Shown here: piece after piece, positions 17,322 to 25,913 of the stretch
How positions within the stretch are numbered: the stretch's first letter is position 1
Layout of the letters: each line of letters opens with the position of its first letter
Origin: JBCCSZ01 sp039199225
GTDB taxonomy: Bacteria > Bacteroidota > Bacteroidia > Chitinophagales > Saprospiraceae
Length of the DNA: 44,752 bases
NCBI GenBank assembly: GCA_039199225.1
Contig: JBCCSZ010000013.1
Location: 1 to 44,752, forward strand
Direction: 5' to 3'
The notes under the pieces: model-generated
Told to the model about the DNA's origin: nothing
What the model saw: the letters and a program-made list of their open reading frames with translations, nothing else
Database searches by the model: none
Made by a program: the position numbers and the translations under genes

Positions 17322-18682
17322 CAGAGATAAATTCTACCTCCTACTTTCAGACTAAATAGTATATGTTTGTGCGTCACGTCGTAGGTGTCGCTCGTCATCG
17401 TTTTAAGTGGTATCCGAACATCTGGCCGGATGAAGAGGCTGGTCTTATCGCCAACGAAGCGGTTGAAAGCCAATCCGCTGCGGATTCCAAAGCCGGTTTG
17501 GCGCTGGTAAAAGAGGTCGGATACTAAGGAGGAATTGCCAAGCCTCAGAAAGTTTTCCCTGCCATTTTGTACCTGCCCTTTGTAGGTGCTGATGAGATTC
17601 CAATCGACACCAGCCGTCCATTCCAAGTCGAACAGTTTGATGCCTTTGAATCGTTTGCCGATACCGGCTGACAGGTGCAGCATCCGATAGTTGTTGTAGT
17701 GTTCTTTCCGACGGTTTACGATTTGGGTGGTACTGACGGGTCCATTCACTTGTTCGATAACTTGTCCTTGATTGTTGACGATCACGCCTATGACGCCATT
17801 TGAGGTGATGGCCTCTTCGCGACTGCTGCTGAATTCCAGTTTTTCGTTGACTTGCTGAAATTCCACGCCGCCGTACAAAATCAGGCCATTGCTGTTGGTC
17901 AGTTGGAAATTCGAACCAATTGAGAAGCCAGGAATGACTCTTTCGGCGTTTTTTCGCAAAGAGGCAATCCCCGGTTCTCTATCGCTATTGAGTATTCTCA
18001 GTCCAAAGTTTGGCCCAGCGAACCCCTCTACGGAAGACCACCATCGATTGCGGCGAACTTCGATTTTCTTGCCTTTCTTGGAACTGCCACTTTCCATTTT
18101 TTCTCTGCTTGGCAGCTCGTAGAGGTCTGTGCCAAAGGCCCGTTGGGGGCGCAGTGCCAATTGGGGAAAAGTAGTTAAATACGAAATGTCCAATGGTTGA
18201 TCTTCTGCTGAAGGGGTAAGGGGCTGGGCCGATTGTGTAAAAACTATATTGGATGTTGGATTCGTTTTCGCAGGTGTTGGCGGAATGGTTCCGGAAGGCC
18301 GCTTTGAGCTCAGCCCACTGCGATTTGTTTGCCTTCCGGGACGTTGGGTCACTCTTACTGATTGTTTTGGGCTTGTGGTTTCTAGCTCTTTGGATGCCTT
18401 TTCGCCACTCTTTTCAACCTTTTGGGTAGCTTCCGTTTCCATCTTGGCAGTAGCTTTTGAAGCCTTTATTGTGTCGGTCGGTCGCTGCATCCAAAGTGCG
18501 ATGGAAAAGACAGCCATTCCAAGGATGCCCAAGCCGAAGAAGAGCCAAAAGAATGGTTTCCGCCTCTTGTCCTCTTCCAACTGGTCTTTGATGTCGTTCC
18601 AGACCTCGTCTGTATCGAGTCGCTCATCGTTCTGCCCCTGAAACAGACCTTTGAGGTGATTTTCCAATTCATTGATATTCAT
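17321..18682 (-). CDS. Anti-sigma-like membrane protein with beta-barrel-like C-terminal half
   Basis: 453 residues. Residues 1-42 are a charged, helical cytoplasmic segment with a D-E-V-W-N-D-I-K-D-Q-L motif, typical of proteins encoded next to ECF sigma factors in this phylum. A single membrane segment follows (~44-64, FFWLFFGLGILGMAVFSIALW). Next is a low-complexity Ser/Thr/Lys/Pro linker (~70-160). From ~220 to the end are alternating amphipathic strands with tyrosines, ending K-V-G-G-R-I-Y-L, as in small outer-membrane barrels. The start overlaps the sigma factor stop (TGATG), implying coupled translation. The likely role is to bind the sigma factor and relay an envelope signal. The beta-barrel reading is an inference. 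Confidence 0.75.
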   Translation of the reverse strand: MNINELENHLKGLFQGQNDERLDTDEVWNDIKDQLEEDKRRKPFFWLFFGLGILGMAVFSIALWMQRPTDTIKASKATAKMETEATQKVEKSGEKASKELETTSPKQSVRVTQRPGRQTNRSGLSSKRPSGTIPPTPAKTNPTSNIVFTQSAQPLTPSAEDQPLDISYLTTFPQLALRPQRAFGTDLYELPSREKMESGSSKKGKKIEVRRNRWWSSVEGFAGPNFGLRILNSDREPGIASLRKNAERVIPGFSIGSNFQLTNSNGLILYGGVEFQQVNEKLEFSSSREEAITSNGVIGVIVNNQGQVIEQVNGPVSTTQIVNRRKEHYNNYRMLHLSAGIGKRFKGIKLFDLEWTAGVDWNLISTYKGQVQNGRENFLRLGNSSLVSDLFYQRQTGFGIRSGLAFNRFVGDKTSLFIRPDVRIPLKTMTSDTYDVTHKHILFSLKVGGRIYL

Positions 18683-19224
18683 CAGGAGTGCATTTTAGCG
18701 GTTTTTTTTAATAAGGTTTGAAGCTGCTGCCTGGCACGGGTCAACAATGCTCTGGAACTGCTGACTTGAATGTTCAGCATCTTGGCAATCTCATCGTGCT
18801 TATAGCCGTCGATCACCTTGAGGTTGAATACCTGCCGTTCGGTATCGGGCAAGAACTTCAACAACTTGAGGATGTCTTCAACATGCAACTTGGAGTCGAT
18901 CTCTGGCAGCTGCAGCCGATGATCTCTGATAACATCTGTGGAAACTTCGTTTTTCCGATAGCTTTTGCGGAAACTTTGCAAGGCTGTGTTGATCGTAATT
19001 CGCTGTATCCAGGCTTTGAAACCAGCCTCCTCTTTGGCCGTGCATTGATCTAGCTTTCTAAAGATGATGATCAAAGAATCTTGTAGAATGTCCTTTGCAT
19101 CGGCCGTCGAACGAGCATAGCGCTTGGCGATCAGGGACACAAAGGGAGCATAGCGCCCGACCAATTCCCGTTGGGCGCTTGACTCCTTCTGTCTACATAA
19201 TCTTAAAAGATTCTCTAATTTCAA
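18682..19224 (-). CDS. ECF-type RNA polymerase sigma factor
   Basis: 180 residues, standard for an extracytoplasmic-function sigma factor. Region 2 includes A-K-D-I-L-Q-D-S-L-I-I-I-F-R-K-L and the A-W-I-Q-R-I-T-I-N segment that contacts the -10 element. Region 4 has L-P-D-T-E-R-Q-V-F-N-L and the helix-turn-helix G-Y-K-H-D-E-I-A-K-M-L-N-I with S-S-R-A-L-L-T-R-A-R-Q. It lies 13 bases after the lipoprotein gene, and its stop overlaps the start of the anti-sigma-like gene, so the three form an operon. Its target promoters are unknown. Confidence 0.95.
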   Translation of the reverse strand: MKLENLLRLCRQKESSAQRELVGRYAPFVSLIAKRYARSTADAKDILQDSLIIIFRKLDQCTAKEEAGFKAWIQRITINTALQSFRKSYRKNEVSTDVIRDHRLQLPEIDSKLHVEDILKLLKFLPDTERQVFNLKVIDGYKHDEIAKMLNIQVSSSRALLTRARQQLQTLLKKTAKMHS

Positions 19225-19237
19225 GGGTGTTATTTTT

Positions 19238-20992
19238 TTATGGTTTTAGTCTACATTTGAAACCTCCACTGACACGGAACTCCAAACTGGTGGAACGTTC
19301 GATGATGGTGCCGTCTATGGTGCCTTCTATAAATTCGTTGTCTTGCTGTGTTACTTCGATGGTGAAGTCGCTATTGGTTCTGTTGATCAGCTCTGGAATG
19401 GTGGGTTCCATGGCAGGGAAGTTGACGCTTTGCAAAAAGGCGGCTTGCGTGTAACTACCCAAGCCCTGGTAATTGGTCAGTCGAATGAAAAACGATCCGC
19501 CGGTATTGACGGCATTCATAACGACATTGCGCTGGCTTTGGTTGATTTCCAACTGGAACTCGGCCGGAGAGACGCTGAAAGTGTTGTTGTTGAAACTCAG
19601 CTCCACAAAACTAATGGGGTCTTGGCAGGCGGTCAGCGTTCCTAGATTATTGAGTCCATCGACCAGTATGGTTTGGGCGGGACTGATGGCTTGCCCAAGT
19701 ACATCGTATCCAGTAACTTCGATTTCAGGTACTGCTAAGCAAGCCATGTTGAAATTGAAGTCGAACGCGCCATTGTCCTCCGTCGGATAGATGCTGCTAA
19801 AGCCTGGGTATCGCACTCCAATCTGACCGATGGAGACGCCGGCATTCATGCAATCGTTCAACTGTCCGATCAACTGGACGGATAGATTCATCGGAAGGGA
19901 GTCTGTATATATGGTGTCCAGCTTGGTGGAATCCATAAATGGGCCAATGACGGATTCGTAGATGAGGTTTTCGCAATCGTCCTCGATCCGGATGTCGAGT
20001 TGGGTGTTGATGGGCAAGTGACTGCGGAAAAAGCCGCTGGTATCGCTGAATGCCCGGAATCGGAAATTGGAATTTTGATCTTCTATTTCAATTTTCAAAT
20101 AGCGGGCAATGGTAGAGTCTTGGAATAAAGTCCAGCCACAGACGGGGGCGCATTCAATGGGTACATCGCAATTCCAGGTACCGGGCTTTCCAACAAATAC
20201 GACGAGTTTATCGCCTTGTCTTTTGCAGATGTCGTCCTGTACCCAAATGGCTTCATCTTCATCAAAAAACCAACTGGGCATTTCCTCGGGAATGAAGCCA
20301 ATCCCATCTACCATCGGCACGTTGAGCTGAGCATCAGCCTCCGCATTGAGCGTGAGCGGCTGTCCTTGAGCATCTTCCATTTCAAAGTGGATCATACCAA
20401 AGGTGGAAAGCGCCCTGTCGTTTCCATTTTCATCGATGGCCAGTAGGGCGCCTGGCATAATGTCTGTCAGATTTGGATCGCTTGGGTCAAACCAACGGGC
20501 ATACAGACTTACTTCTCCCCGAAAGGGGCGCCCATCCATGGTGGTTAGGGTATTTCTATCTATGACAATGCTGCCACCGCCCGGCAAGTCGGCCACGCCA
20601 CCGATATTTGATATAAACTTTGTGGGATTGCCTCTGTTCAGCAGCGTGACTTCTACAAAAGCTTGGTTATCGGCCTGCACCAAAATTTTTGAAAAACCAT
20701 CGAAGTAGCCAGATTTGTTGACTTTCAACACATCACCGGATTTTTTGACGATGCGCTCTCCAAATTTAAAGCGGCCCGATGGATCGGTGGTCGTTGTCAA
20801 ACCACCTATTTCTACAGTAGCAGAGGAGATGGGTTCTCTGTTTTCATCTACGACCCGCCCTTCAAAAGAAGATCGAATGAATGTCTCGGGCTCTGTGGTG
20901 ACGACCGTCGTTGTCGTTTCATCGAAGTTTTTTCCGCAGGCCGCTAGCAAGAGTAGTAGGCCGAAGAATGTTATATAGCGTATTTTGGTCAT
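19238..20992 (-). CDS. Lipoprotein with carboxypeptidase-regulatory-like domain, sigma-factor operon
   Basis: 584 residues from the chosen ATG, which opens a compact lipoprotein signal (MTKIRYITFFGLLLLLAAC) with the lipidated Cys at position 19. An ATG at 21019 would add nine residues, and the longest frame starts at a TTG and is unlikely. Residues ~40-110 form a carboxypeptidase-regulatory-like beta sandwich (F-E-G-R-V-V-D-E-N-R-E-P-I-S-S-A-T-V). The rest is beta-rich with many acidic residues and several cysteines (IECAPVCGW), with no catalytic motif I recognise. It is first in an operon with an ECF sigma factor and its likely anti-sigma partner, so it may be a surface sensor or a product controlled by that sigma factor. 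Confidence 0.82.
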   Translation of the reverse strand: MTKIRYITFFGLLLLLAACGKNFDETTTTVVTTEPETFIRSSFEGRVVDENREPISSATVEIGGLTTTTDPSGRFKFGERIVKKSGDVLKVNKSGYFDGFSKILVQADNQAFVEVTLLNRGNPTKFISNIGGVADLPGGGSIVIDRNTLTTMDGRPFRGEVSLYARWFDPSDPNLTDIMPGALLAIDENGNDRALSTFGMIHFEMEDAQGQPLTLNAEADAQLNVPMVDGIGFIPEEMPSWFFDEDEAIWVQDDICKRQGDKLVVFVGKPGTWNCDVPIECAPVCGWTLFQDSTIARYLKIEIEDQNSNFRFRAFSDTSGFFRSHLPINTQLDIRIEDDCENLIYESVIGPFMDSTKLDTIYTDSLPMNLSVQLIGQLNDCMNAGVSIGQIGVRYPGFSSIYPTEDNGAFDFNFNMACLAVPEIEVTGYDVLGQAISPAQTILVDGLNNLGTLTACQDPISFVELSFNNNTFSVSPAEFQLEINQSQRNVVMNAVNTGGSFFIRLTNYQGLGSYTQAAFLQSVNFPAMEPTIPELINRTNSDFTIEVTQQDNEFIEGTIDGTIIERSTSLEFRVSGGFKCRLKP

Positions 20993-21251
20993 TTTTAAAA
21001 GCTGTTGCTTGGTTTGCATGATAAAAGACCGTCCTTGCAATTTCGGTTGAACACTCTTAAGATGGCTGGGATGGATAAATCGCTACAAAAGAGACGCTTT
21101 TTTTCAAAATAATTATTGTTAGGTCAATATTTGGGCGTTGATCTTTCCACTGAAAATAATCAATTTTTTAGTTAAATAAGGCGTTTAATTTTTGAACTGC
21201 TTATCTTTCGTTTTATTTAATCACCTGTCCAAAATCTCGTTTTATCCAACG

Positions 21252-21980
21252 ATGAAGCACCTCATTTTTACCTTATCTCTTTTGTGTGGCTGGGTTATTT
21301 GCAGCTCGGCTCAGCAAAGACCACCATATCCCGATAATTCCTTGGCAGTTGTTGAATACCTCGAAATGGGCGTACCCAAAACCGATCATGTGTGGACCGG
21401 TCCGGATTATGTGCAGGCCATGAAGTGGTTGAAACTGGTCAAAGGTGCCGACAAGCTCTCGCTGCCGAGAATGAACAGTGATTACTCTGGTCGACTTTTT
21501 GGTCGGATGGTCGCCCTGGAAAACCTCGATCGGCTGGTCGATGACAAAGTACTGCTACAGGTACGGCTCGAAATTGTGGACAGCATGGCCAATGCCTTCA
21601 ATGAACTAATCAATCTCTACATGGAGCCCAACCAACGGCAAGAACGCTTTGCGATGGAAGTGGCGGGCATTCAATATTTTCGACTCTACCTCACTCAAAG
21701 AGTACTCGACCTTCTCGATGAGATGGGGAGACTGCTGGGCAGTAGAGCCAAGGACGATCAGTTTCAACAAATGATTGAAGCACAACAAGAAGCACACCTC
21801 CAATCTTTTCAGGCGCTCACAGCCATATTGGAGGACCCAACTGGGCGCTTCAGTGCCGATGCGCGCGCGTTCATAAAATCTGGCCTCGTCGATCGGATCG
21901 ATGAATTCACCGCTAGGCTAGAGGACGCTTCTGCTACCCAGCTTCGCAAGCAATTGGAAACGCTCGGACTGAATCTATAA
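21252..21980 (+). CDS. Secreted helical protein, unknown function
   Basis: 242 residues. The ATG at 21252 begins a normal signal peptide (MKHLIFTLSLLCGWVICSSAQQ); the longer frame to 21192 starts at a TTG-like site and adds an unsuitable N-terminus. The mature part is mainly helical, with no cysteines and a regular pattern of charged residues. I recognise no family. A near-consensus promoter element, TATCTTTC, lies at 21202-21209. It is transcribed away from the lipoprotein-sigma operon across a 259-base gap. Confidence 0.75.
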   Translation: MKHLIFTLSLLCGWVICSSAQQRPPYPDNSLAVVEYLEMGVPKTDHVWTGPDYVQAMKWLKLVKGADKLSLPRMNSDYSGRLFGRMVALENLDRLVDDKVLLQVRLEIVDSMANAFNELINLYMEPNQRQERFAMEVAGIQYFRLYLTQRVLDLLDEMGRLLGSRAKDDQFQQMIEAQQEAHLQSFQALTAILEDPTGRFSADARAFIKSGLVDRIDEFTARLEDASATQLRKQLETLGLNL

Positions 21981-22040
21981 GCCTTTCATCCTTCGGCAAC
22001 TTTTTATGATAATTTTTTTTAATCTTTTCGAGACGATCTT

Positions 22041-22070
22041 TTTGTATTCTATAAAAAGTAGTTAGCTTTG
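22041..22070 (+). promoter_or_regulatory. Bacteroidota promoter of the lectin adhesin
   Basis: TTTG at 22041-22044 and TAGCTTTG at 22063-22070 are separated by 18 bases. Both match the Bacteroidota primary sigma consensus (TTTG and TAnnTTTG) exactly; this is one of the two best promoters in the window. Predicted start is near 22076. Confidence 0.65.
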
Positions 22071-22072
22071 AT

Positions 22073-22092
22073 GTACACGTGTATGCGTGTAC
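22073..22092 (+). repeat. Inverted repeat at the adhesin transcription start
   Basis: GTACACG and CGTGTAC are perfect 7-bp arms around the 6-base spacer TGTATG. The repeat spans the predicted transcription start and could be an operator or a 5'-end hairpin. Confidence 0.5.
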
Positions 22093-22349
22093 CAAAACTA
22101 GGTGCAAAATCCAAAACCTGTCAAACAGCTCATCCCTGTTTCAGCCTCCAACCTTTAGCACCACACATAAACCTCTTTCCGAGGTGCTTATTCCCTTAAT
22201 CATCAACACAATGATTAACTGTATCTAGTTAGTCCTAGAAACTAATTGTGCAAACAAAAAACTGTATCTGTATGCCCTCAAACCATTCAGTTGCGAGATC
22301 GGACCAACCGATCCCCATTCCTTTATTCGTTCACCCAAAAGCTGTAGTT

Positions 22350-25300
22350 ATGCACCCTTTTTACACCAGGCGGCTTAGGCCCCAATGGGTCTTGGTCACC
22401 CTATTTTTACTTTTAAGCTTTTACCCTAATCTACAAGCCTCCGTCGGCTGTTCCGGTCCTCCTGTAATCACCTGTCCACCCGATTATCAGGGCTGTCCGG
22501 GCGACAACTTAAGCCCAACATTCATCGGCACGGCCACGGCGACCTTCCCCCAGGATTGCTGGCCGCCCGACATCGGATACGTCGATCACATTGTATCGAC
22601 TGGCTCTTGCTCCGGCGAGAAAATCATCGAAAGAACCTGGCGGGCCATCGACCCAGACGATCGCAACAAGCGAGACAGCTGTGTACAAATCATCCGACTA
22701 GAAGCAGACGGACCTACCATCACTTGCCCTGCCGATCATACCGTAACCTGCGAAAGCGACATCAGCGTGCATCCCAGCGATGCCGATGTGCATACCGATT
22801 GCTCTTTGGGCTTCAGCATCAATGTCAGTGGCCCCATCGTTACCGGAGATCCCGATTGCCCTGGGACTGTCTACGAATACAAATTTACAGTCACCGATGA
22901 TTGTGGCCGAACGGCCTTTTGTAAGCAGCGTTTTACCATCCATAACCCAGGCCCACGAATTCACTGCCCGGCAGATGTAACCGTAGAATGCCCTTCAGAC
23001 ATCGATCCGCATCCCAGCGATGCGACCGTCACCACCAGTTGCCAATTGGGCTATCAAGTGGCGATGGAAGGACCAGACATCTACGGCAGTGGATGCAATG
23101 GCAAAACTTTTACCTATACCTTCATCATTACCGATAATTGTGGCCGGAAAGACAGCTGTGAGCAGGTGTACACCCTCAGAGATACAACCCCTCCGGTGTT
23201 CACCCACGTTCCACCCAACGAAGACGTTTGTGGCTATGCTCCGCCCTTTGGTACCCCACAGGTAACAGACAATTGTGGCATCGTACATCTTACATCTTAC
23301 GATCGCTTTGTCTGGGGGAATTGCCAACAAGGCGAGAAAAAAATTCGTACTTGGACAGCAACAGATGAATGTGGCAACTCTTCTCAGGCTACGCAAACCA
23401 TTAAATTCAACCACGATAACCATCCGCCCGTATTTCAGGATTGTCCCTATGACATCACCGTTACAGCCAGCAGTGGTTGCGATAAGGTTGTTCACTGGAC
23501 ACCGCCAACTGCTACAGACAATTGTGGTACGCCGATGGTCACTTCCAATTTCCATCCCGGGGATCGATTCCCAAGTGGCGTCACAGAGGTGCGCTACACC
23601 GCGCGGGATGCTTGCGGCAATGTCAGCCATTGCAGTTTCAAGATTACAGTACGCGGCAATAGCTTACAACTCTATTGTCCCCAGGATAAATATGTGACTT
23701 GTGACAGCCGCTACGATGGGGCTTATGTCAGCTGGAACCCACCCCATATCACCAGCTCCTGCTACAGCGGTGGTGGCTGCAGTGGGCCGGCGCCTTACAT
23801 CAGTGGTTTCATCTACATGGGAGAGCACAACGGTAGCCGCTACTATTGTTCCAACTTCCGTTCTTCCTGGAGTTATGCCAAGCAATATTGCCAAAGCAAA
23901 GGTGGTCATTTGGCAGTTGTCAATGACGCTCAAGAGAATGGCTGGATTGCTTCCCAGTTGCAGACTTCTTCGGCCTACATCGGACTGACAGATGAGCTAC
24001 AGGAGGGCAATTGGCGCTGGGTCAATGGCGAACCAGTGACCTATACCAATTGGATACCTGGCCAGCCCAGCAACTCGAATAATCAACAGCACTATGTCGA
24101 AATGTTTGGTGCCAACTCTTACTACTACGGCAAGTGGAACGACCACTACGATCACCAGCATCGCGAGTTTGTCATGGAGATTCCTTGCTCTGATGTCAAC
24201 ATCGTTCAAACGAGTGGTCCGAGCAATGGCAGCCGCTTCAGTCCGGGTACCACCCGTGTTTGCTACCAGGCCAACGATGGTCGCGGTGGCTATTCAGCCC
24301 AGTGTTGCTTCAACGTACATGTTCACCCCTCTCAGCTGAAATGTATCGACGATGTACATGTTTATTGTGAAAGCGGTAAAAATGGTGCTTACGTCAATTG
24401 GAATCCACCTACCATTGACCATTGTGGCGATGGATGTGTAGAAAAGAAAGATATTCCCGGATTTATCTATATGGGAACCCATAAAGGACACCATTACTAC
24501 TGTTCTGACTTTAAAGCAGACTGGCACCATGCCAAGCAGTTTTGCATTGACAATGGTGGTCACCTCGCAACTATCAACGATCAGGAAGAGAATGACTTCT
24601 TAGCTTATCAAGTGGCAGCACCTTCTGCCTACATTGGTCTACACGACGAGAACCAGGAAGGGAATTGGGAATGGCTCAACGGGGACAATGTCGGTTATAC
24701 CAACTGGATACCTGGACAACCCAACAACTACAATGGCGCGCAGCACTATGTCGAAATGTTTGGACGCAGCACCTCCTACAGCGGTAAGTGGAACGATCAG
24801 TACAGTTACGAAAAGCGGGAGTTCATCATGGAGCTGCCTTGTTCTACACCTTACCAATATGTCGGCCGTCCGAATGGAAGCTGGTTTGATCCGGGTGTGC
24901 ATCAGATTCGCTACAAGGTTAAGGATAAGTATGGTTACGAGCAATACTGCAACTTCAAGGTGATTGTCCATTGCAACGGCGGCGGCGGCAGTGGTACCTA
25001 CTGCGATTCCAAAGGACGGGATGATACCTACTTCTGGATCAACGAAGTAAGAATGGGCTCTATCCAAAATCCATCTGGTAAGGATGGGGGCTACAAAGAC
25101 TACACAGACAAGCAGACAGATGTTTACCGTGGCCATTCCTACTACCTGCATCTGATACCAGGCTTTAAGAACTACAATACCCGCGTTTACTGGCGCATTT
25201 GGGTGGATTGGAACCAGGATGGAGACTTTGGCGATTATGGAGAATTGGCAGGCTATGCACACAGCAATTTATCGGTCAGAGGAGTCATAACCATCCCCGG

Positions 25301-25832
25301 AAATGCAGTCACAGGCCGTACGCGCATGCGTATTTCCATGAATTATGCTCATTATCCCGAACACTGCGAGACCTTCTACTATGGCGAGGTGGAGGATTAT
25401 TCCCTCTACATCCATCCTTATTACTATCGGGAGGGCAATGAGCCGCAAGCCGAACTTGGCGCTGCCCGCTTGGATGTTGAAGATTTGGAAGAAGCCAGAG
25501 ATTTTCCAAAAGTACATGAGATCGACAACAGCCAAACTTGGGTGACAGATCACAAACTACCGCCATTGGTTGAGGGTGGAAGCGGCGAAGCAGACATGTT
25601 GCTGTTCCCGAATCCAGCCATAGATCAGGTGAATGTTCAGCTGTTCGATATGCCAACAGCGAGTTTATTGAGCATTTACAATAAGCTGGGACAACGCATT
25701 CAAAGTAGACAAACAGACGGAAGCGCCCAATACCAATTCGACATCAGTCAACTGCCAGCCGGTGTTTACTACCTGAAGGTGGATGGCGATGAAGGCGATC
25801 GATTGAGCCGCTCCTTCGTTATTCAACGTTAA
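22350..25832 (+). CDS. Large T9SS-secreted adhesin with HYR, C-type lectin and GEVED domains
   Basis: 1,160 residues from the ATG at 22350, which opens a signal peptide (hydrophobic run WVLVTLFLLLSFYPNLQAS). Residues ~35-440 are a series of Cys-rich HYR-type Ig-like repeats with the motifs C-P-x-D-x-x-V-x-C and T-D-x-C-G. Two units (~441-662 and 663-875) each hold a C-type lectin-like domain (~487-613 and ~705-832) with A-K-Q-x-C, G-G-H-L-A, NWIPGQP and WND motifs. A GEVED domain (~892-1021, ending G-E-V-E-D-Y) follows. The chain ends in a T9SS type A sorting domain (L-F-P-N-P-A near 1083, G-V-Y-Y-L-K near the end). It is expected on the cell surface or released, binding glycans or particles. 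The ligand is unknown. Confidence 0.92.
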   Translation: MHPFYTRRLRPQWVLVTLFLLLSFYPNLQASVGCSGPPVITCPPDYQGCPGDNLSPTFIGTATATFPQDCWPPDIGYVDHIVSTGSCSGEKIIERTWRAIDPDDRNKRDSCVQIIRLEADGPTITCPADHTVTCESDISVHPSDADVHTDCSLGFSINVSGPIVTGDPDCPGTVYEYKFTVTDDCGRTAFCKQRFTIHNPGPRIHCPADVTVECPSDIDPHPSDATVTTSCQLGYQVAMEGPDIYGSGCNGKTFTYTFIITDNCGRKDSCEQVYTLRDTTPPVFTHVPPNEDVCGYAPPFGTPQVTDNCGIVHLTSYDRFVWGNCQQGEKKIRTWTATDECGNSSQATQTIKFNHDNHPPVFQDCPYDITVTASSGCDKVVHWTPPTATDNCGTPMVTSNFHPGDRFPSGVTEVRYTARDACGNVSHCSFKITVRGNSLQLYCPQDKYVTCDSRYDGAYVSWNPPHITSSCYSGGGCSGPAPYISGFIYMGEHNGSRYYCSNFRSSWSYAKQYCQSKGGHLAVVNDAQENGWIASQLQTSSAYIGLTDELQEGNWRWVNGEPVTYTNWIPGQPSNSNNQQHYVEMFGANSYYYGKWNDHYDHQHREFVMEIPCSDVNIVQTSGPSNGSRFSPGTTRVCYQANDGRGGYSAQCCFNVHVHPSQLKCIDDVHVYCESGKNGAYVNWNPPTIDHCGDGCVEKKDIPGFIYMGTHKGHHYYCSDFKADWHHAKQFCIDNGGHLATINDQEENDFLAYQVAAPSAYIGLHDENQEGNWEWLNGDNVGYTNWIPGQPNNYNGAQHYVEMFGRSTSYSGKWNDQYSYEKREFIMELPCSTPYQYVGRPNGSWFDPGVHQIRYKVKDKYGYEQYCNFKVIVHCNGGGGSGTYCDSKGRDDTYFWINEVRMGSIQNPSGKDGGYKDYTDKQTDVYRGHSYYLHLIPGFKNYNTRVYWRIWVDWNQDGDFGDYGELAGYAHSNLSVRGVITIPGNAVTGRTRMRISMNYAHYPEHCETFYYGEVEDYSLYIHPYYYREGNEPQAELGAARLDVEDLEEARDFPKVHEIDNSQTWVTDHKLPPLVEGGSGEADMLLFPNPAIDQVNVQLFDMPTASLLSIYNKLGQRIQSRQTDGSAQYQFDISQLPAGVYYLKVDGDEGDRLSRSFVIQR
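23670..24974 (+). repeat. Tandem duplicated HYR/C-type lectin unit
   Basis: Unit 1 (23670-24335, 222 codons) and unit 2 (24336-24974, 213 codons) have the same order: half of a HYR domain, a whole C-type lectin-like domain, then the other half of the HYR domain. They share long identical or near-identical peptide stretches such as YTNWIPGQP, HYVEMFG and KWND. The protein similarity is clear, but the DNA has diverged, so the duplication is not recent. Confidence 0.8.
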
Positions 25833-25882
25833 AGAAAGTCTTACGCAAAGACCACTAACAGAATACCCATAAACATATCAGT

Positions 25883-25913
25883 CGTCTGGCCACTTTGGCC
25901 AGGCGATTTTTTT
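25883..25913 (+). terminator. Intrinsic terminator of the adhesin gene
   Basis: A 9-bp stem (CGTCTGGCC / GGCCAGGCG, one G-U pair) with loop ACTTT is followed by seven T's. It lies 50 bases after the adhesin stop and just touches the end of the converging GH9 gene. Confidence 0.88.

Larger units (their letters stand above)
21981..22349 (+). other. Long non-coding leader of the lectin adhesin gene
   Basis: 369 bases without a credible gene. It holds a good promoter (22041-22070), an inverted repeat at the predicted start (22073-22092), a CCTC/GAGG stem (22172-22184), and a perfect 8-bp stem TTAATCAT / ATGATTAA at 22196-22218 with a 7-base loop. An in-frame GTG (22248) and ATG (22272) precede the chosen start but give no signal peptide at their N-terminus. 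The transcribed leader would be about 270 bases. Confidence 0.55.

Noticed and set aside
22248..22349. GTG-started extension of the adhesin gene
   Set aside because: The signal peptide would be internal; the ATG at 22350 gives a standard exported start.
22995..23630. 211-codon open frame antisense to the HYR repeats
   Set aside because: It arises from the biased codons of Cys/Thr/Asp-rich repeats; the sense strand encodes recognised domains.
23670..24974. Recombination hotspot or CRISPR-like repeat
   Set aside because: The repeats are diverged coding duplications over 600 bases long, not short direct repeats with spacers.
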